A stretch of 64,000 nucleotides of DNA from Streptomyces sp. NBC_01445. GTDB lineage: Bacteria; Actinomycetota; Actinomycetes; Streptomycetales; Streptomycetaceae. Within the stretch, counting starts at the first letter, position 1. Every line of letters begins with the position of its first letter. Where the stretch lies: the NCBI RefSeq assembly GCF_035918235.1, contig NZ_CP109485.1, positions 496,001 through 560,000 of the forward strand, read 5' to 3'. Under the pieces are notes generated by a model. The model searched no databases. It worked only from the letters and a program-made list of their open reading frames with translations, and was not told the origin of the DNA. Of this stretch, positions 18,917 through 27,128 are shown piece after piece. A program made the translations under genes and the position numbers.

Positions 18917-18973
18917 AAGTGCTTCCTCCCGGGCGTGAACGCCGGGGTTCCGCGCCAGATCCTGCTGAAGAGG

Positions 18974-19281
18974 GTCATCGCCGCGTCGAACTGCCCATCG
19001 GCGAAGGGGAGGGCTTCGGCGACCGCGTCGATCGCGGTGGCGAGTTGGGCCGGGCGCTGGACGCGCATGGCCAGGGAGGGCTCAACCGCCGTGATCGTGC
19101 GCGCCGCGGTCTCATATGACCCGGTTCCCGCCCCGACGTTGAGGACGGTGCGCGCATCGCCGAGGGCCTCAGCGATGACGCGGGCGATGCGCTCGTCAGG
19201 GCGGCGGTAGGCGGCGTATCCGGAGCCGATGGTGCTGTGGTCGACGTCGCCGGCGCTGCCGTGGTAGGTGCGCATGACCAT
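18974..19281 (-). pseudogene. SAM methyltransferase, N-terminal part, cut by IS insertion
   Basis: From ATG 19281 the minus strand reads MVMRTYHGSAGDVDHSTIGSGYAAYRRPDERIARVIAEALGDARTVLNVGAGTGSYETAARTITAVEPSLAMRVQRPAQLATAIDAVAEALPFADGQFDAAMT, then enters the mobile element. NVGAGTGSYE is the SAM-binding motif I and AVEPS motif II of class I methyltransferases. The rest of the gene resumes at 17474. ATG 19275 is an alternative start. The intact gene would have coded for about 255 residues; its substrate is unknown. Confidence 0.87.
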
Positions 19282-19459
19282 GGAGGGACCTCGCGTTGTG
19301 GGCCGGGCCGGGGCCGTGACGTCCGCGCCCGGACAGCAATACCTATCTTGCATCTGCCGCAAGGAATCCCCTAGAGAACTTGCTCACGCTTGGCAGATCG
19401 GCCAATAAGCGTGGCATGTGCGCCACTCGACTTGGAGGTTGTGTCGGCGAATCGGCCCG

Positions 19460-20047
19460 TTACGGGCTGTCGTCCTCCTGGTACGAATGACGCTGGCCGG
19501 CCCAGGGGTCGGCGATGTTGTGGTAGCCGCGCTCCTCCCAGAAGCCTCGCCGGTCCTGCGTCATGTACTCGATGCCGCGCAGCCACTTGGGTCCCTTGTA
19601 GCCGAACAGGTGCGGGACCACCAGGCGCAGCGGGAAGCCGTGTTCGGCAGTGAGCAGCTCATCGTTGTGGTGGGTGGCCATGACGGTGGAGTCGGCGATG
19701 AAGTCCTCGAGGCGTAGGTTCGCGCTGTATCCGTATTCGGCCCAGGCCATCACATGGGACACGCCCTCGGCGGGTGGGACGAGTTCCAGCAGGACGCGTG
19801 CCGGGATCCCGAAGAAGGTGTGGCCGGTGGTGCTGGTGCCGGACGCGCAGTGCAGGTCCGCGACCACGGTGACTTTGGGCAGGGTGGTGAGTTCTTCGAA
19901 GGTCCAGGAGTGGGTCGCTTTGTTCGCGGTGGCGCCGAAGACCTGGAGGGTCCATCGCTCCGGGCGGAAGCGGGGTACCGGTCCGTAGTGCGATACGGGC
20001 CAGCCTTTGGCCAGGCGCTGCCCCGGCGGCAGCATGCCTTTCTCCAT
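19460..20047 (-). CDS. Molybdopterin-dependent oxidoreductase, sulfite-oxidase-like
   Basis: A 195-residue protein holding only the molybdopterin-binding domain of the sulfite oxidase/YedY superfamily. Hallmarks: FRPERWTLQVFG near the start; the putative molybdenum ligand Cys67 in ADLHCASGTST; GIPARVLLELVPP; HGFPLRLVVPHLFGYKGPKWLRGIEYM; and a C-terminal GFWEERGYHNIADPW. The residues after the cysteine (ASGTSTTG) differ from the common VTxWS pattern, so the substrate may differ. There is no signal peptide. The start ATG 20047 is chosen over a frame 12 codons longer. It is alone in its transcription unit. Confidence 0.87.
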   Translation of the reverse strand: MEKGMLPPGQRLAKGWPVSHYGPVPRFRPERWTLQVFGATANKATHSWTFEELTTLPKVTVVADLHCASGTSTTGHTFFGIPARVLLELVPPAEGVSHVMAWAEYGYSANLRLEDFIADSTVMATHHNDELLTAEHGFPLRLVVPHLFGYKGPKWLRGIEYMTQDRRGFWEERGYHNIADPWAGQRHSYQEDDSP

Positions 20048-20415
20048 GCCACGGCCCCTTGCTTTCCTTGTCCGCAGATGCAAGGCGAAAGCCTAGTCCA
20101 GAGTCGGACAAGCGATTCAAAAGGGGGCTAGAGCCTCGCGTGTGCTGCTCGTGAAGGGATGTGTCGGCGGTGGTGCGTGGCGCACTCCACGAGCGCCACG
20201 CACCACCTCTCCGTATTCACCGGCCGGGTCCGCGAGAGCCGGTGCGGGCCGTCGGCGTGGATGGCACCAGTGCATCAGTGAGCGGTCGCAAGATCTACCG
20301 GGCGCTGACCCGAAGGATGCGGGGACGCTGAGTGCTGTCCTGGTCGATCACCCAGGTGGTGCGTACCGCGTCGGCGACGACCGGGGGTGGGAAATGGCGG
20401 GCTTTTCGCCGTCTC
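20048..20415. other. Intergenic region with terminator
   Basis: About 370 bases without a supported gene. It carries the hairpin at 20168-20206 and must include the promoter of the oxidoreductase gene, which reads away from it on the minus strand. Confidence 0.5.
20168..20206 (-). terminator. Perfect 15-bp hairpin downstream of the TPP enzyme gene
   Basis: GGTGGTGCGTGGCGC (20168-20182) and GCGCCACGCACCACC (20192-20206) are exactly complementary around a 9-base loop. It sits about 210 bases past the stop of the TPP enzyme gene and would end that cyclase/TPP transcript. It has no U-tract. Confidence 0.75.
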
Positions 20416-22050
20416 TCAGTGGCCGCGGAAGGCCTCCTCCAGCCACCAGGCCCCGTGCTCCGAGGTGACCTTGGCATCGATGAGCAGGGGTGTGGAGCGG
20501 GGCCCGGCGACCCAGTCCCGGACAGGTTCGAGGTCGGCGCGGGTGCGTACGGTGACCGCTTCGAAGCCGTAGCCCCGGGCGATGGCGGCGATGTCGGTGG
20601 GCGGGAACTCGACCGTGTCCAGGGGGAATTGGCCGGGGGCGAAGTGATGGACCTCTGCCCCATATGCGTCGTCGTTGTAGACGACGACCACCATCGGCAG
20701 ACCCAGCCGGCGGACGGTGTCCAGTTCGACGGCGCTCATCAGCGCGCCGCCGTCGCCGAGGGCGGCGACGGGCAGCCGGTCGGGCCGGGCCAGCGCCGCA
20801 CCGATCGCCGTCGAAAGGCCCAGCCCGATGGATTGGAAGGCCTGGGTGAAGCACAGGCTGTTGTGGTCGGGCACGGACAGGAACATGGAGGGGTAGCCCA
20901 TGAAGTTCCCGGAGTCCACGCCGATCACGCGCTCGTCGGGCAGCAGGTCGTCCAGCGCGATGCTCAGCGTGCGCGGGTCGATGCGCTCGTGGCTGCTCTC
21001 GTCCTCGTAGGACACGTCGCGCCAGCGCACGCGCGCGGCAATGGACTCTGCGATGGTGGGGGTGCGGTAGCCGGTTCGTCGCCCTCCGCTCGCTTCGAGG
21101 GTACGCCGTGCGGTGCGTTCCACGTCGCCGATGATGCCGAGGTGGACAGTGCGGTGCCTGCCGAGAGCGGACGGGTCGTCGTCGACCTGAACGACGGTGG
21201 CCTCCGGGCCGATCAGCCGGCCTTGCCGCATCGTCCACATGTTCAGTGCGCAGCCCCAGCCCACGATCAGATCCGCGCCCTTCACGAGTTCCGCGGTCAG
21301 GGGCGAGGAGAATCCGCCGGACACGTCGAGCGACCACGGGTTGTCGTGGAACAGCCCGCGGGCGACGGCAGAGGTGGCCAGGAGCGCACCGTGCCGCTCG
21401 GCGAGCGCGGCCAGGGCGTCGCGGGCGTCGGGTGTCCGCGCTCCCCGGCCGGCGACGAAGACCGGGCGCTGCGCGCGTTCGAGGGTCTGCACCAGCTGGG
21501 CGACAGCGTCCGACTCGGGCTCGACCGGGGTCCGTTCAGGAGGCGGCGTGACCGATGTGCCCTCGGAAACGTCCAAGGCCTGGATCTCCAGCGGGAGATT
21601 GAGCACTACGGTACGGCGCTCATGCAGGGCTCGGCGCACGGCGGCGCATGCCTGCTCGACCGCGTCCTCCGCCGAGGTCACACGCGCGCTGACGGCGCCC
21701 ACCGATCGCGCCAGCGCGTCCTGGTCGACGTAGAAGTTCGAGGTGGTCTCGGCGGTCTCCGCCGCCAGGACGAGCAGCGGGGTGCGACTCTTGGCCGCCT
21801 CGGCGATGCCGGTCAGCGCATTGGTCAGCCCGCACCCCTGGTGCACCGACAGCGCCGCCACCTTGCCGCTCATGCGGGCGTAGGCATCGGCCATGGTGGC
21901 CGCCCCGCCCTCATGGCGGGCCGCGACGTACCGGGAGCCGGCCGCGACCAAGGCGTTGGTCAGATGGAAGTTCCCCGAACCGACCACACCGAAGACGTGG
22001 TCGACGCCGGCCGCCGCCAGGGCCCGGCCGACCGCTTCTGCGACCTTCAC
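20416..22050 (-). CDS. Thiamine pyrophosphate-binding enzyme (acetolactate-synthase type)
   Basis: A 544-residue TPP enzyme with the usual three domains. The N-terminal pyrimidine domain has the catalytic Glu in ARHEGGAATMADAYARMSG, followed by a central domain. The C-terminal TPP domain has ALGDGGALMSAVELDTVRRLGLPMVVVVYNDDAYG, the GDG...ND motif. The family decarboxylates 2-keto acids or joins aldehydes; the exact substrate cannot be read here. The GTG start at 22050 overlaps the TGA stop of the cyclase gene (GTGA), so the two are translationally coupled and probably act in one pathway. Much longer frames upstream are read-through of the cyclase gene. Confidence 0.9.
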   Translation of the reverse strand: MKVAEAVGRALAAAGVDHVFGVVGSGNFHLTNALVAAGSRYVAARHEGGAATMADAYARMSGKVAALSVHQGCGLTNALTGIAEAAKSRTPLLVLAAETAETTSNFYVDQDALARSVGAVSARVTSAEDAVEQACAAVRRALHERRTVVLNLPLEIQALDVSEGTSVTPPPERTPVEPESDAVAQLVQTLERAQRPVFVAGRGARTPDARDALAALAERHGALLATSAVARGLFHDNPWSLDVSGGFSSPLTAELVKGADLIVGWGCALNMWTMRQGRLIGPEATVVQVDDDPSALGRHRTVHLGIIGDVERTARRTLEASGGRRTGYRTPTIAESIAARVRWRDVSYEDESSHERIDPRTLSIALDDLLPDERVIGVDSGNFMGYPSMFLSVPDHNSLCFTQAFQSIGLGLSTAIGAALARPDRLPVAALGDGGALMSAVELDTVRRLGLPMVVVVYNDDAYGAEVHHFAPGQFPLDTVEFPPTDIAAIARGYGFEAVTVRTRADLEPVRDWVAGPRSTPLLIDAKVTSEHGAWWLEEAFRGH

Positions 22051-22832
22051 GCGCGCTCCACCAGTGCGAGCACGCGGGCGGGCGCGCCGGATCCGGTGAC
22101 GATGGGCAGCGGTCCGGCCAGGACGACGGCGCCGGTCGGCGGCAGCGCGGCGAGGTTCTGCAGCTGGGTCAGGCCGTACTTGCCGCTGCCCATCAGGAAG
22201 GAATGGCACGGGAAGGCCGGATCGAAGCCCGGGGCCTGGCCGGCGTCGGTGCCCACCGTCTCGACCCCGAGACCGATCACGGGCGCCTCTTCGGCGACCC
22301 AGCGGGCGCACTCCGCCGAAAGCCCTGGGGTGTGCGGGCCGTTCTCATCAGCGTTGAGGAACTCCTGCTGAGCGTGCGAGCGGTCGTCCCATCCTGTGCG
22401 CAGCAGCAGCCAGCCCCCGTCGGGCAGCGGCCCGTGCTGCGCTTCCCACGCCTTGATGTGCTCGACCTCGACCAGGAAGTCCGGGTTCGCGGCCGCCTCG
22501 ACGGAGAAGTCCAACATGGCTGCCGGGGCAACCAGCTGCTGTGCCGGCACGGATGCCACGTCGGCGAGGCCCTTGCCGGTGATCCAGTGGTTGGGCGCGT
22601 CGAAGTGCGTGCCGGTGTGCTCGCCGCTGCGGAAGTTGTTCCAGTACCAGGCCGGCCCCCGGTCGTCGTAGCGGCTGATCTCCTCGAGTTCGAAGACCGC
22701 GGTCTGGCCGAACTGGGCGGGCAGTTGGAGCACCGGTGTGGACGACGACAACGGCGCCGTGAGGTCGACGACTTCGATGGAGCCACTGCGCAACGCGGAC
22801 GTCAGCGCGGCGAGGACGGAGGGGTGGGACAT
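22047..22832 (-). CDS. Cyclase family protein (kynurenine-formamidase fold)
   Basis: A 261-residue metal-dependent hydrolase of the cyclase/KynB-type family. The signature is HTGTHFDAPNHW (about 70-81), whose His and Asp residues bind metal, preceded by VVDLTAPLSSSTPVLQLP; a later GLGVETVGTDAG loop completes the site. Members hydrolyse amides or lactone-like bonds in aromatic catabolism. The start ATG has GCAGGAGGCC upstream. It is the first gene of the two-gene unit with the TPP enzyme. No kynurenine-pathway gene is nearby, so kynurenine need not be the substrate. Confidence 0.88.
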   Translation of the reverse strand: MSHPSVLAALTSALRSGSIEVVDLTAPLSSSTPVLQLPAQFGQTAVFELEEISRYDDRGPAWYWNNFRSGEHTGTHFDAPNHWITGKGLADVASVPAQQLVAPAAMLDFSVEAAANPDFLVEVEHIKAWEAQHGPLPDGGWLLLRTGWDDRSHAQQEFLNADENGPHTPGLSAECARWVAEEAPVIGLGVETVGTDAGQAPGFDPAFPCHSFLMGSGKYGLTQLQNLAALPPTGAVVLAGPLPIVTGSGAPARVLALVERA

Positions 22833-23518
22833 GCAGGCCTCCTGCAGATGAGGGCTGATCCGCCGAGGATCATAGTGCTCGCGCGGGCGTTACAGAGGGC
22901 GGCACCAGTAGGTGGCCCGACCCGCTTCGGGGCCGCGAAGTTGCCGGCGGCAGTGGCAGAGGTGCACACATCACGGCGGAGCTTGGGCCATCCCCGGGGG
23001 CCGGGGCAATCGGAGAGCCCGGCGTTCGACCGGGCAGCCCTGGACTGGCAGCGCGACGGGACCTGGATGACGACGGGGGCGCCCGCGTCGCCTGGATCAG
23101 ACAGCGCGATCCGGCGGGCGTCGACCGTGCGGGACGGCCGCCGACCTTCCTCGTCGATGACGTCGATGCCCTACGGGAACAGGTCGCCCACACTGTCTGC
23201 GGTGGCGCTTGGCCACCGCCCGGAAGGTCAACGCACACGCGGACTCTGTCGCCCGGCCCGCTGAGCGGTCTCGCATTCGGCCGCCTCCCGGACGGCAGGT
23301 ACGCGGGTCCGCACGAACGGTTCCGTCTCGGCTGCCCCATGCGCCGATGTCGGCCTGGTCCCGGGCCGAGCACTACTCCTCATCGACCGCAGCCCGACCC
23401 GGGTGCCCGCCCGTCTTGAAAGCTGAGCCGGGTGGACGGCCTCTGCCTCACGAACCGACCCGCGCAATACATCCGAGAGTTGATGCGTACGACGCTTCGT
23501 TCGGTGGCCGGCGACGCG
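22833..23518. other. Intergenic region with a protein-like scrap
   Basis: About 690 bases. On the plus strand near 23065-23220, one frame reads DLDDDGGARVAWIRQRDPAGVDRAGRPPTFLVDDVDALREQVAHTVCGGAWP. It looks like coding sequence but has no start, end or named family. Nothing else is supported. The region also holds the promoter of the cyclase operon. Confidence 0.4.
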
Positions 23519-24208
23519 TCACCGAGGCTCCGGTGACGGTCGCAGGCGTCGCAGCCACGCCTCGGTCTGTGAGAGATGGGCTGAGGCCGCGGCAGCCGCG
23601 GCCGTGGGGTCGCCGGCCGCAAGAGCGGTGATGAGCGCCTCGTGGCCGAGGTCGCTGGCCAGTCGCACGGTCGCCGCTTCCCGGGTGCCGTAGACGCTGT
23701 AGTGGGCACCGCGGGCACGCAGCAGGCCGGCGAGCGCGGCGAGCGTCTCGTTGCCCGCCGCCGCGCAGACCGTGGCGTGGAACTCGTGGTCCAGCAACTG
23801 GAGTTGCTCCTGGTCCTGTGTGCGGGACAGGCGCTCCTGAAGTTCGCGCAGGTGCGCCACGACCGTCTCGTCCGCGCGCGCCGCGGCGAGTGCGGCGGCA
23901 TGTGACTCGATGGCGCGGCGCACGTCGAAGAGTTCGAGGAGACCGTCCAGCGGAAGGACGTCGACCGTCGCACTGAAACCGGCCAGCATCTGCGCCGGGC
24001 GCAGCGCCGAGACGAACGTGCCCGCGCCGTGCCGGGACTCCAGCATGCCGAGGGCCGCAAGCGACCGGACCGCCTCGCGCAGTGAACCGCGGGAGACGCC
24101 GAGGCGGGCGCACAGGTCGGGTTCGGGCGGGAGCCTGCTGCCCGGCCCCAGCTCGCCGCTCGCGATCATCGCACGCAAGCCCGCAGCCGCGGTCTCGGTG
24201 GCCGCCAT
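23519..24208 (-). CDS. GntR family regulator, FCD (FadR-type) subgroup
   Basis: A 229-residue regulator. The winged helix is SGELGPGSRLPPEPDLCARLGVSRGSLREAVRSLAALGMLESRHGAGTFVS (about 16-66). The all-helical FCD ligand domain follows, with metal-site histidines visible in LLDHEFHATVCAAAGN and DLGHEALITAL...SAHLSQTEAW. I use ATG 24208 (GGGGG upstream) rather than a frame 20 codons longer. It is divergent from the aminotransferase/permease pair, and two identical-type palindromes lie between. It is therefore probably their repressor and its own, with an amino acid or keto-acid ligand (inference). Confidence 0.92.
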   Translation of the reverse strand: MAATETAAAGLRAMIASGELGPGSRLPPEPDLCARLGVSRGSLREAVRSLAALGMLESRHGAGTFVSALRPAQMLAGFSATVDVLPLDGLLELFDVRRAIESHAAALAAARADETVVAHLRELQERLSRTQDQEQLQLLDHEFHATVCAAAGNETLAALAGLLRARGAHYSVYGTREAATVRLASDLGHEALITALAAGDPTAAAAAASAHLSQTEAWLRRLRPSPEPR

Positions 24209-24285
24209 CCTCGTACCCCCTTCGGTTGCCGCGGGACGCCCCCGCCGCCGTGTCCGCAACGATGCCACGGTACGGCCGTCCCTCG

Positions 24286-24300
24286 AGTCATCTAATGACT
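24286..24300. promoter_or_regulatory. Palindrome AGTCATCTAATGACT, candidate GntR operator 1
   Basis: A perfect 6-bp inverted repeat around CTA, 78 bases upstream of the gntR start codon. An identical-arm copy lies at 24383-24397. FCD-type GntR regulators bind short palindromes of this kind, so the divergent gntR gene is the obvious candidate binder. Confidence 0.65.
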
Positions 24301-24382
24301 GCGCTTGTGGCTGGACGTGAAGATCTCTCCATCCCCCTGTTCAACGGGTAGGTTACCGCCTACGGTCCTCCGGGAGAGCGAC

Positions 24383-24397
24383 AGTCATCGGATGACT
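24383..24397. promoter_or_regulatory. Palindrome AGTCATCGGATGACT, candidate GntR operator 2
   Basis: Same 6-bp arms as the site at 24286-24300, 97 bases away centre to centre (roughly nine helical turns, which allows looping). It ends 12 bases before ATG 24410 of the aminotransferase and overlaps the in-frame ATG 24392. That favours 24410 as the true start. Confidence 0.65.
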
Positions 24398-24409
24398 CGG
24401 AAAGCTGAT

Positions 24410-25576
24410 ATGTCTTCGCACCCCCTGGACCACTGGGCACTCGACCCTGACATACGCCACCTCAACCACGGTTCGTTCGGTGCGGTGCCGCGCACCGTCA
24501 TCGAGGAACTGCACGCCCTGCGCGCCGAGATGGAGGCGAACCCGGACCGCTGGTTCCGCGGGCTCCCCGAGCGGGTGGCGCAGGCCCGCACCGACATCGC
24601 CGCCTATCTGCACACCCCTGCGCAGACCCTCGCCCTCGTCCCGAACGCGAGCGCCGGCGTCAGCACCGTCCTCGCCTCGCTCGAACTCCCGCGCGGCAGC
24701 GAGGTGGTGATCACCGACCACGCCTACGGCGCCGTCGCCATGGGCGTGGCCCGCGCCGCCGCACGTGCGGGGGCGCGCGTGCGGACCCTGCACGTGCCGC
24801 TCGACGCGACGCCCGAGCAGATCACCGCCCGGTTCGCCGACGCCCTCGCCGACGCGCAGGCCCCGACCTCGCTCGTCGTCGTCGACCAGATCACCTCGGC
24901 GACGGCCCGTCTCCTCCCCGTCGCCGACATCACCCGCCACGCCCACGCGGCCGGCGCGCTCGTCCTCGTCGACGGCGCCCACGCACCGGGCATGCTCGCC
25001 GACCCTCTCGCGCAGACCGGCGATGCCGACTTCTGGGTCGGCAACCTGCACAAGTGGGCCTGCACACCACGGGGTACGGCCGCCCTGGTGGCGCGCGGAG
25101 ATCTGGCGCAGGAGCTGTACCCGCTGACTGACTCGTGGGGCTCGCCCAACCCGTTCCCGCTGCGCTTCGACCAGCAGGGCACAGTGGACCTCACTTCCTG
25201 GCTCGCGGCGCCGCGTTCCCTGGAGTTCGTGGAGAAGCAGTTCGGCTGGGAGGCCGCGCGGGGCCGCATCACCGAACTGGCGGGCGAGGCACAGCGGATG
25301 CTCGCCGACGCACTCGGCACGGACACCGCCGCGGTCGGCGGCAGCGAGGCCCCGGCGATGCGCCTGGTGCCGCTGCCCGACGGCACGGTCACCGACCAGG
25401 CGGCCGCGCACGCCCTGCAACGCCACCTCTCCGTCACCATCGGCTGCGAGACCGCCGTGACCACCTGGCACGGGCGCGGCTACCTGAGGCTGTCCGCGCA
25501 TCTCTACAACGACCGAGCCGACTACGCGCACTTGGCCGACCACCTTCCCGCAGCCCTGACCGAGACGGCCGCGTAG
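24410..25576 (+). CDS. Class-V-fold PLP aminotransferase (isopenicillin-N-epimerase-like)
   Basis: PLP enzyme of 388 residues. DIRHLNHGSFGAVP at the start is typical of the isopenicillin-N epimerase/cysteine-desulfurase-like group. The cofactor Asp is in VLVDGAHAPG, and the Schiff-base lysine is in FWVGNLHKWACTPRGTA. C-terminal sequence TTWHGRGYLRLSAHLYN fits the fold. Start choice is ATG 24410, with GGAAAG upstream; ATG 24392 lies inside the palindrome. The next gene, an amino acid permease, follows after 52 bases. Together they suggest import and conversion of one amino acid. Reaction type (epimerase, transaminase or lyase) is not decidable. Confidence 0.87.
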   Translation: MSSHPLDHWALDPDIRHLNHGSFGAVPRTVIEELHALRAEMEANPDRWFRGLPERVAQARTDIAAYLHTPAQTLALVPNASAGVSTVLASLELPRGSEVVITDHAYGAVAMGVARAAARAGARVRTLHVPLDATPEQITARFADALADAQAPTSLVVVDQITSATARLLPVADITRHAHAAGALVLVDGAHAPGMLADPLAQTGDADFWVGNLHKWACTPRGTAALVARGDLAQELYPLTDSWGSPNPFPLRFDQQGTVDLTSWLAAPRSLEFVEKQFGWEAARGRITELAGEAQRMLADALGTDTAAVGGSEAPAMRLVPLPDGTVTDQAAAHALQRHLSVTIGCETAVTTWHGRGYLRLSAHLYNDRADYAHLADHLPAALTETAA

Positions 25577-25628
25577 CGGGCACGGCTCGACGGCCTGCCA
25601 TCCACCGCTCCCAGAAAGGGCAGTCAGC

Positions 25629-27128
25629 GTGCGCACCAAATCCATCGAGGCGACCCTGCGGGACGCCGAACGCCCCACGACCCGGCTCGCCCGCTCGCTG
25701 GGGCCGCTCCAGCTCACGATGATGGGCATCGGCGTCACCATCGGTGGCGGCATCTTCGTCCTCACCGGCACGGCCGCCGCGAATTACGCGGGACCCGCCA
25801 TCGCGATCTCGTTCGCGCTGGGTGCCCTCGCCTCCGGCCTGGTGGCCCTGTGCTACATGGAGTTCGCGTCGACGGTGCCGGTCGCGGGCAGCGCGTACAC
25901 CTTCGCGTACGTCTCGCTCGGCGAACTGGCGGCGTGGCTCATCGGCTGGGACCTGATCCTCGACATGACGATGGGCGCGGGGGCCGTGGCCAGCGGCTGG
26001 TCGCAGTACGTGGTCGACTTCCTCGCCACGTTCGGACTGCACCTGCCCTCCGCCGTCGCGGGCCCTGACGCCGTGGTGAACGTGCCCGCTGTGCTGGTCA
26101 TCCTCGTCCTGACGGCCGTCCTGGCCGCCGGCGTCCGTACGACGGCACGCATCAACACGATCATGACGCTGGTGAAGCTCGCGGCCATCGTCCTCTTCCT
26201 GTGCGTCGGCGTCTTCCACATCGACCCTGCCAACTGGACCCCGTTCATCCCGGATTCGCGTCCGCCGGGCGGCGACGGCGACGTGTGGCAGCAGCCGCTT
26301 CTCGGCTGGGCGGGCATCAGCACGAACGCCACCTTCGGCCTCGCGGGCATCCTCACCGGCGGCGCCATCGTCTTCGGCGCGTTCTCCGGCTTCGACATCA
26401 TGGCCAGCAACGCCGAGGAGGCCAAACGCCCCCAACGCACCCTGCCCATCGCCCTGATGGCGACCGTCGTCGTCTGCGCCGTTCTCTATGTCGGCGTGTC
26501 ACTCGTCATCACCGGAATGCGTCCGTACACACAGCTGGACACCGCGGCGCCCGTGACCGGCGCGCTGGCCGCGGTCGGCTCGGACTGGGCCGTACGGATC
26601 GTCGGCCTCGGCGCGATCTGCGGGCTCACCACCGTCGTCATGATCATGCTGCTCGGGCAGAGTCGCGTCTTCCTCGCCATGAGCCGCGACCGCCTGCTGC
26701 CCGAGTGGTTCTCCCACGTCCACCCGATCACGCGCAGCCCACGTCGGATCACCTGGACCCTGGGCCTGGCGGTGGCGTTCATGACGGCCGTCCTGCCGAT
26801 CCAGGACCTCGCCGAACTCGGCAACATCGGCATGCTGACATCATTTGTCGTCGTATGCGTCGGAGTGATGTACCTGCGCCGCACCCGCCCCGACCTGCCT
26901 CGCGGCTTCCGTACGCCGTGGGTGCCCTTCGTGCCCGTCGTGGCGCTGCTCCTGTGCCTGCTCCTGGTGGGCAGCCTGCCTCTGATCACCTGGGTCCGCT
27001 TCCTCATCTGGATGGCGGTCGGTCTGGTGATCTACGCACTGTGGGGGCGACGCAACAGCCGCGTCGCGACGGGCGAGCTGGCTGCCGAGGAGCTCGACGC
27101 GGACCCGGTACCGTCCGGTCGCCCGTGA
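25629..27128 (+). CDS. APC family amino acid permease
   Basis: A 499-residue integral membrane transporter of the amino acid-polyamine-organocation superfamily with about 12 helices. The first helix has the substrate-binding glycine motif GIGVTIGGGIFVLTGTAA. The segment GAFSGFDIMASNAEEAKRPQRTLP (helix 6 and following loop) is the family signature of the cationic amino acid/YfnA-like branch. It starts at GTG 25629 with AGAAAGGG upstream. It is co-directional with the aminotransferase and likely shares its GntR control. Confidence 0.92.
   Translation: MRTKSIEATLRDAERPTTRLARSLGPLQLTMMGIGVTIGGGIFVLTGTAAANYAGPAIAISFALGALASGLVALCYMEFASTVPVAGSAYTFAYVSLGELAAWLIGWDLILDMTMGAGAVASGWSQYVVDFLATFGLHLPSAVAGPDAVVNVPAVLVILVLTAVLAAGVRTTARINTIMTLVKLAAIVLFLCVGVFHIDPANWTPFIPDSRPPGGDGDVWQQPLLGWAGISTNATFGLAGILTGGAIVFGAFSGFDIMASNAEEAKRPQRTLPIALMATVVVCAVLYVGVSLVITGMRPYTQLDTAAPVTGALAAVGSDWAVRIVGLGAICGLTTVVMIMLLGQSRVFLAMSRDRLLPEWFSHVHPITRSPRRITWTLGLAVAFMTAVLPIQDLAELGNIGMLTSFVVVCVGVMYLRRTRPDLPRGFRTPWVPFVPVVALLLCLLLVGSLPLITWVRFLIWMAVGLVIYALWGRRNSRVATGELAAEELDADPVPSGRP

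Larger units (their letters stand above)
17475..18973 (-). mobile_element. IS200/IS605-type element with tnpB and truncated tnpA
   Basis: Boundaries come from rejoining the interrupted methyltransferase. The left half ends ...GCGATGACC at 18974, the right half begins TTGACCGTC at 17474, and joining gives the uninterrupted reading AAMT-LTVHQW, with one or two bases of ambiguity. There is no target duplication, as expected for the HUH-transposase IS200/IS605 family. Inside are tnpB (minus) and a divergent, overlapping tnpA 5' fragment (plus). Both ends carry imperfect hairpins: CCAGGCC-CTGAA-GGACCGGG near 17480-17500, and CCCGGGCGT-GA-ACGCCGGGG near 18928-18947. The copy cannot move itself because TnpA is broken. 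Confidence 0.82.

Noticed and set aside
17622..18938. Plus-strand frame of 438 codons inside the mobile element
   Set aside because: tnpB on the minus strand has all catalytic residues. Only the short tnpA fragment is real on the plus strand.
20332..22371. Plus-strand frame of 679 codons
   Set aside because: Mirror of the TPP enzyme, which has proper GDG and Glu motifs.
24353..25771. Minus-strand frame of 472 codons
   Set aside because: Opposes the aminotransferase, which has PLP motifs and a ribosome site.
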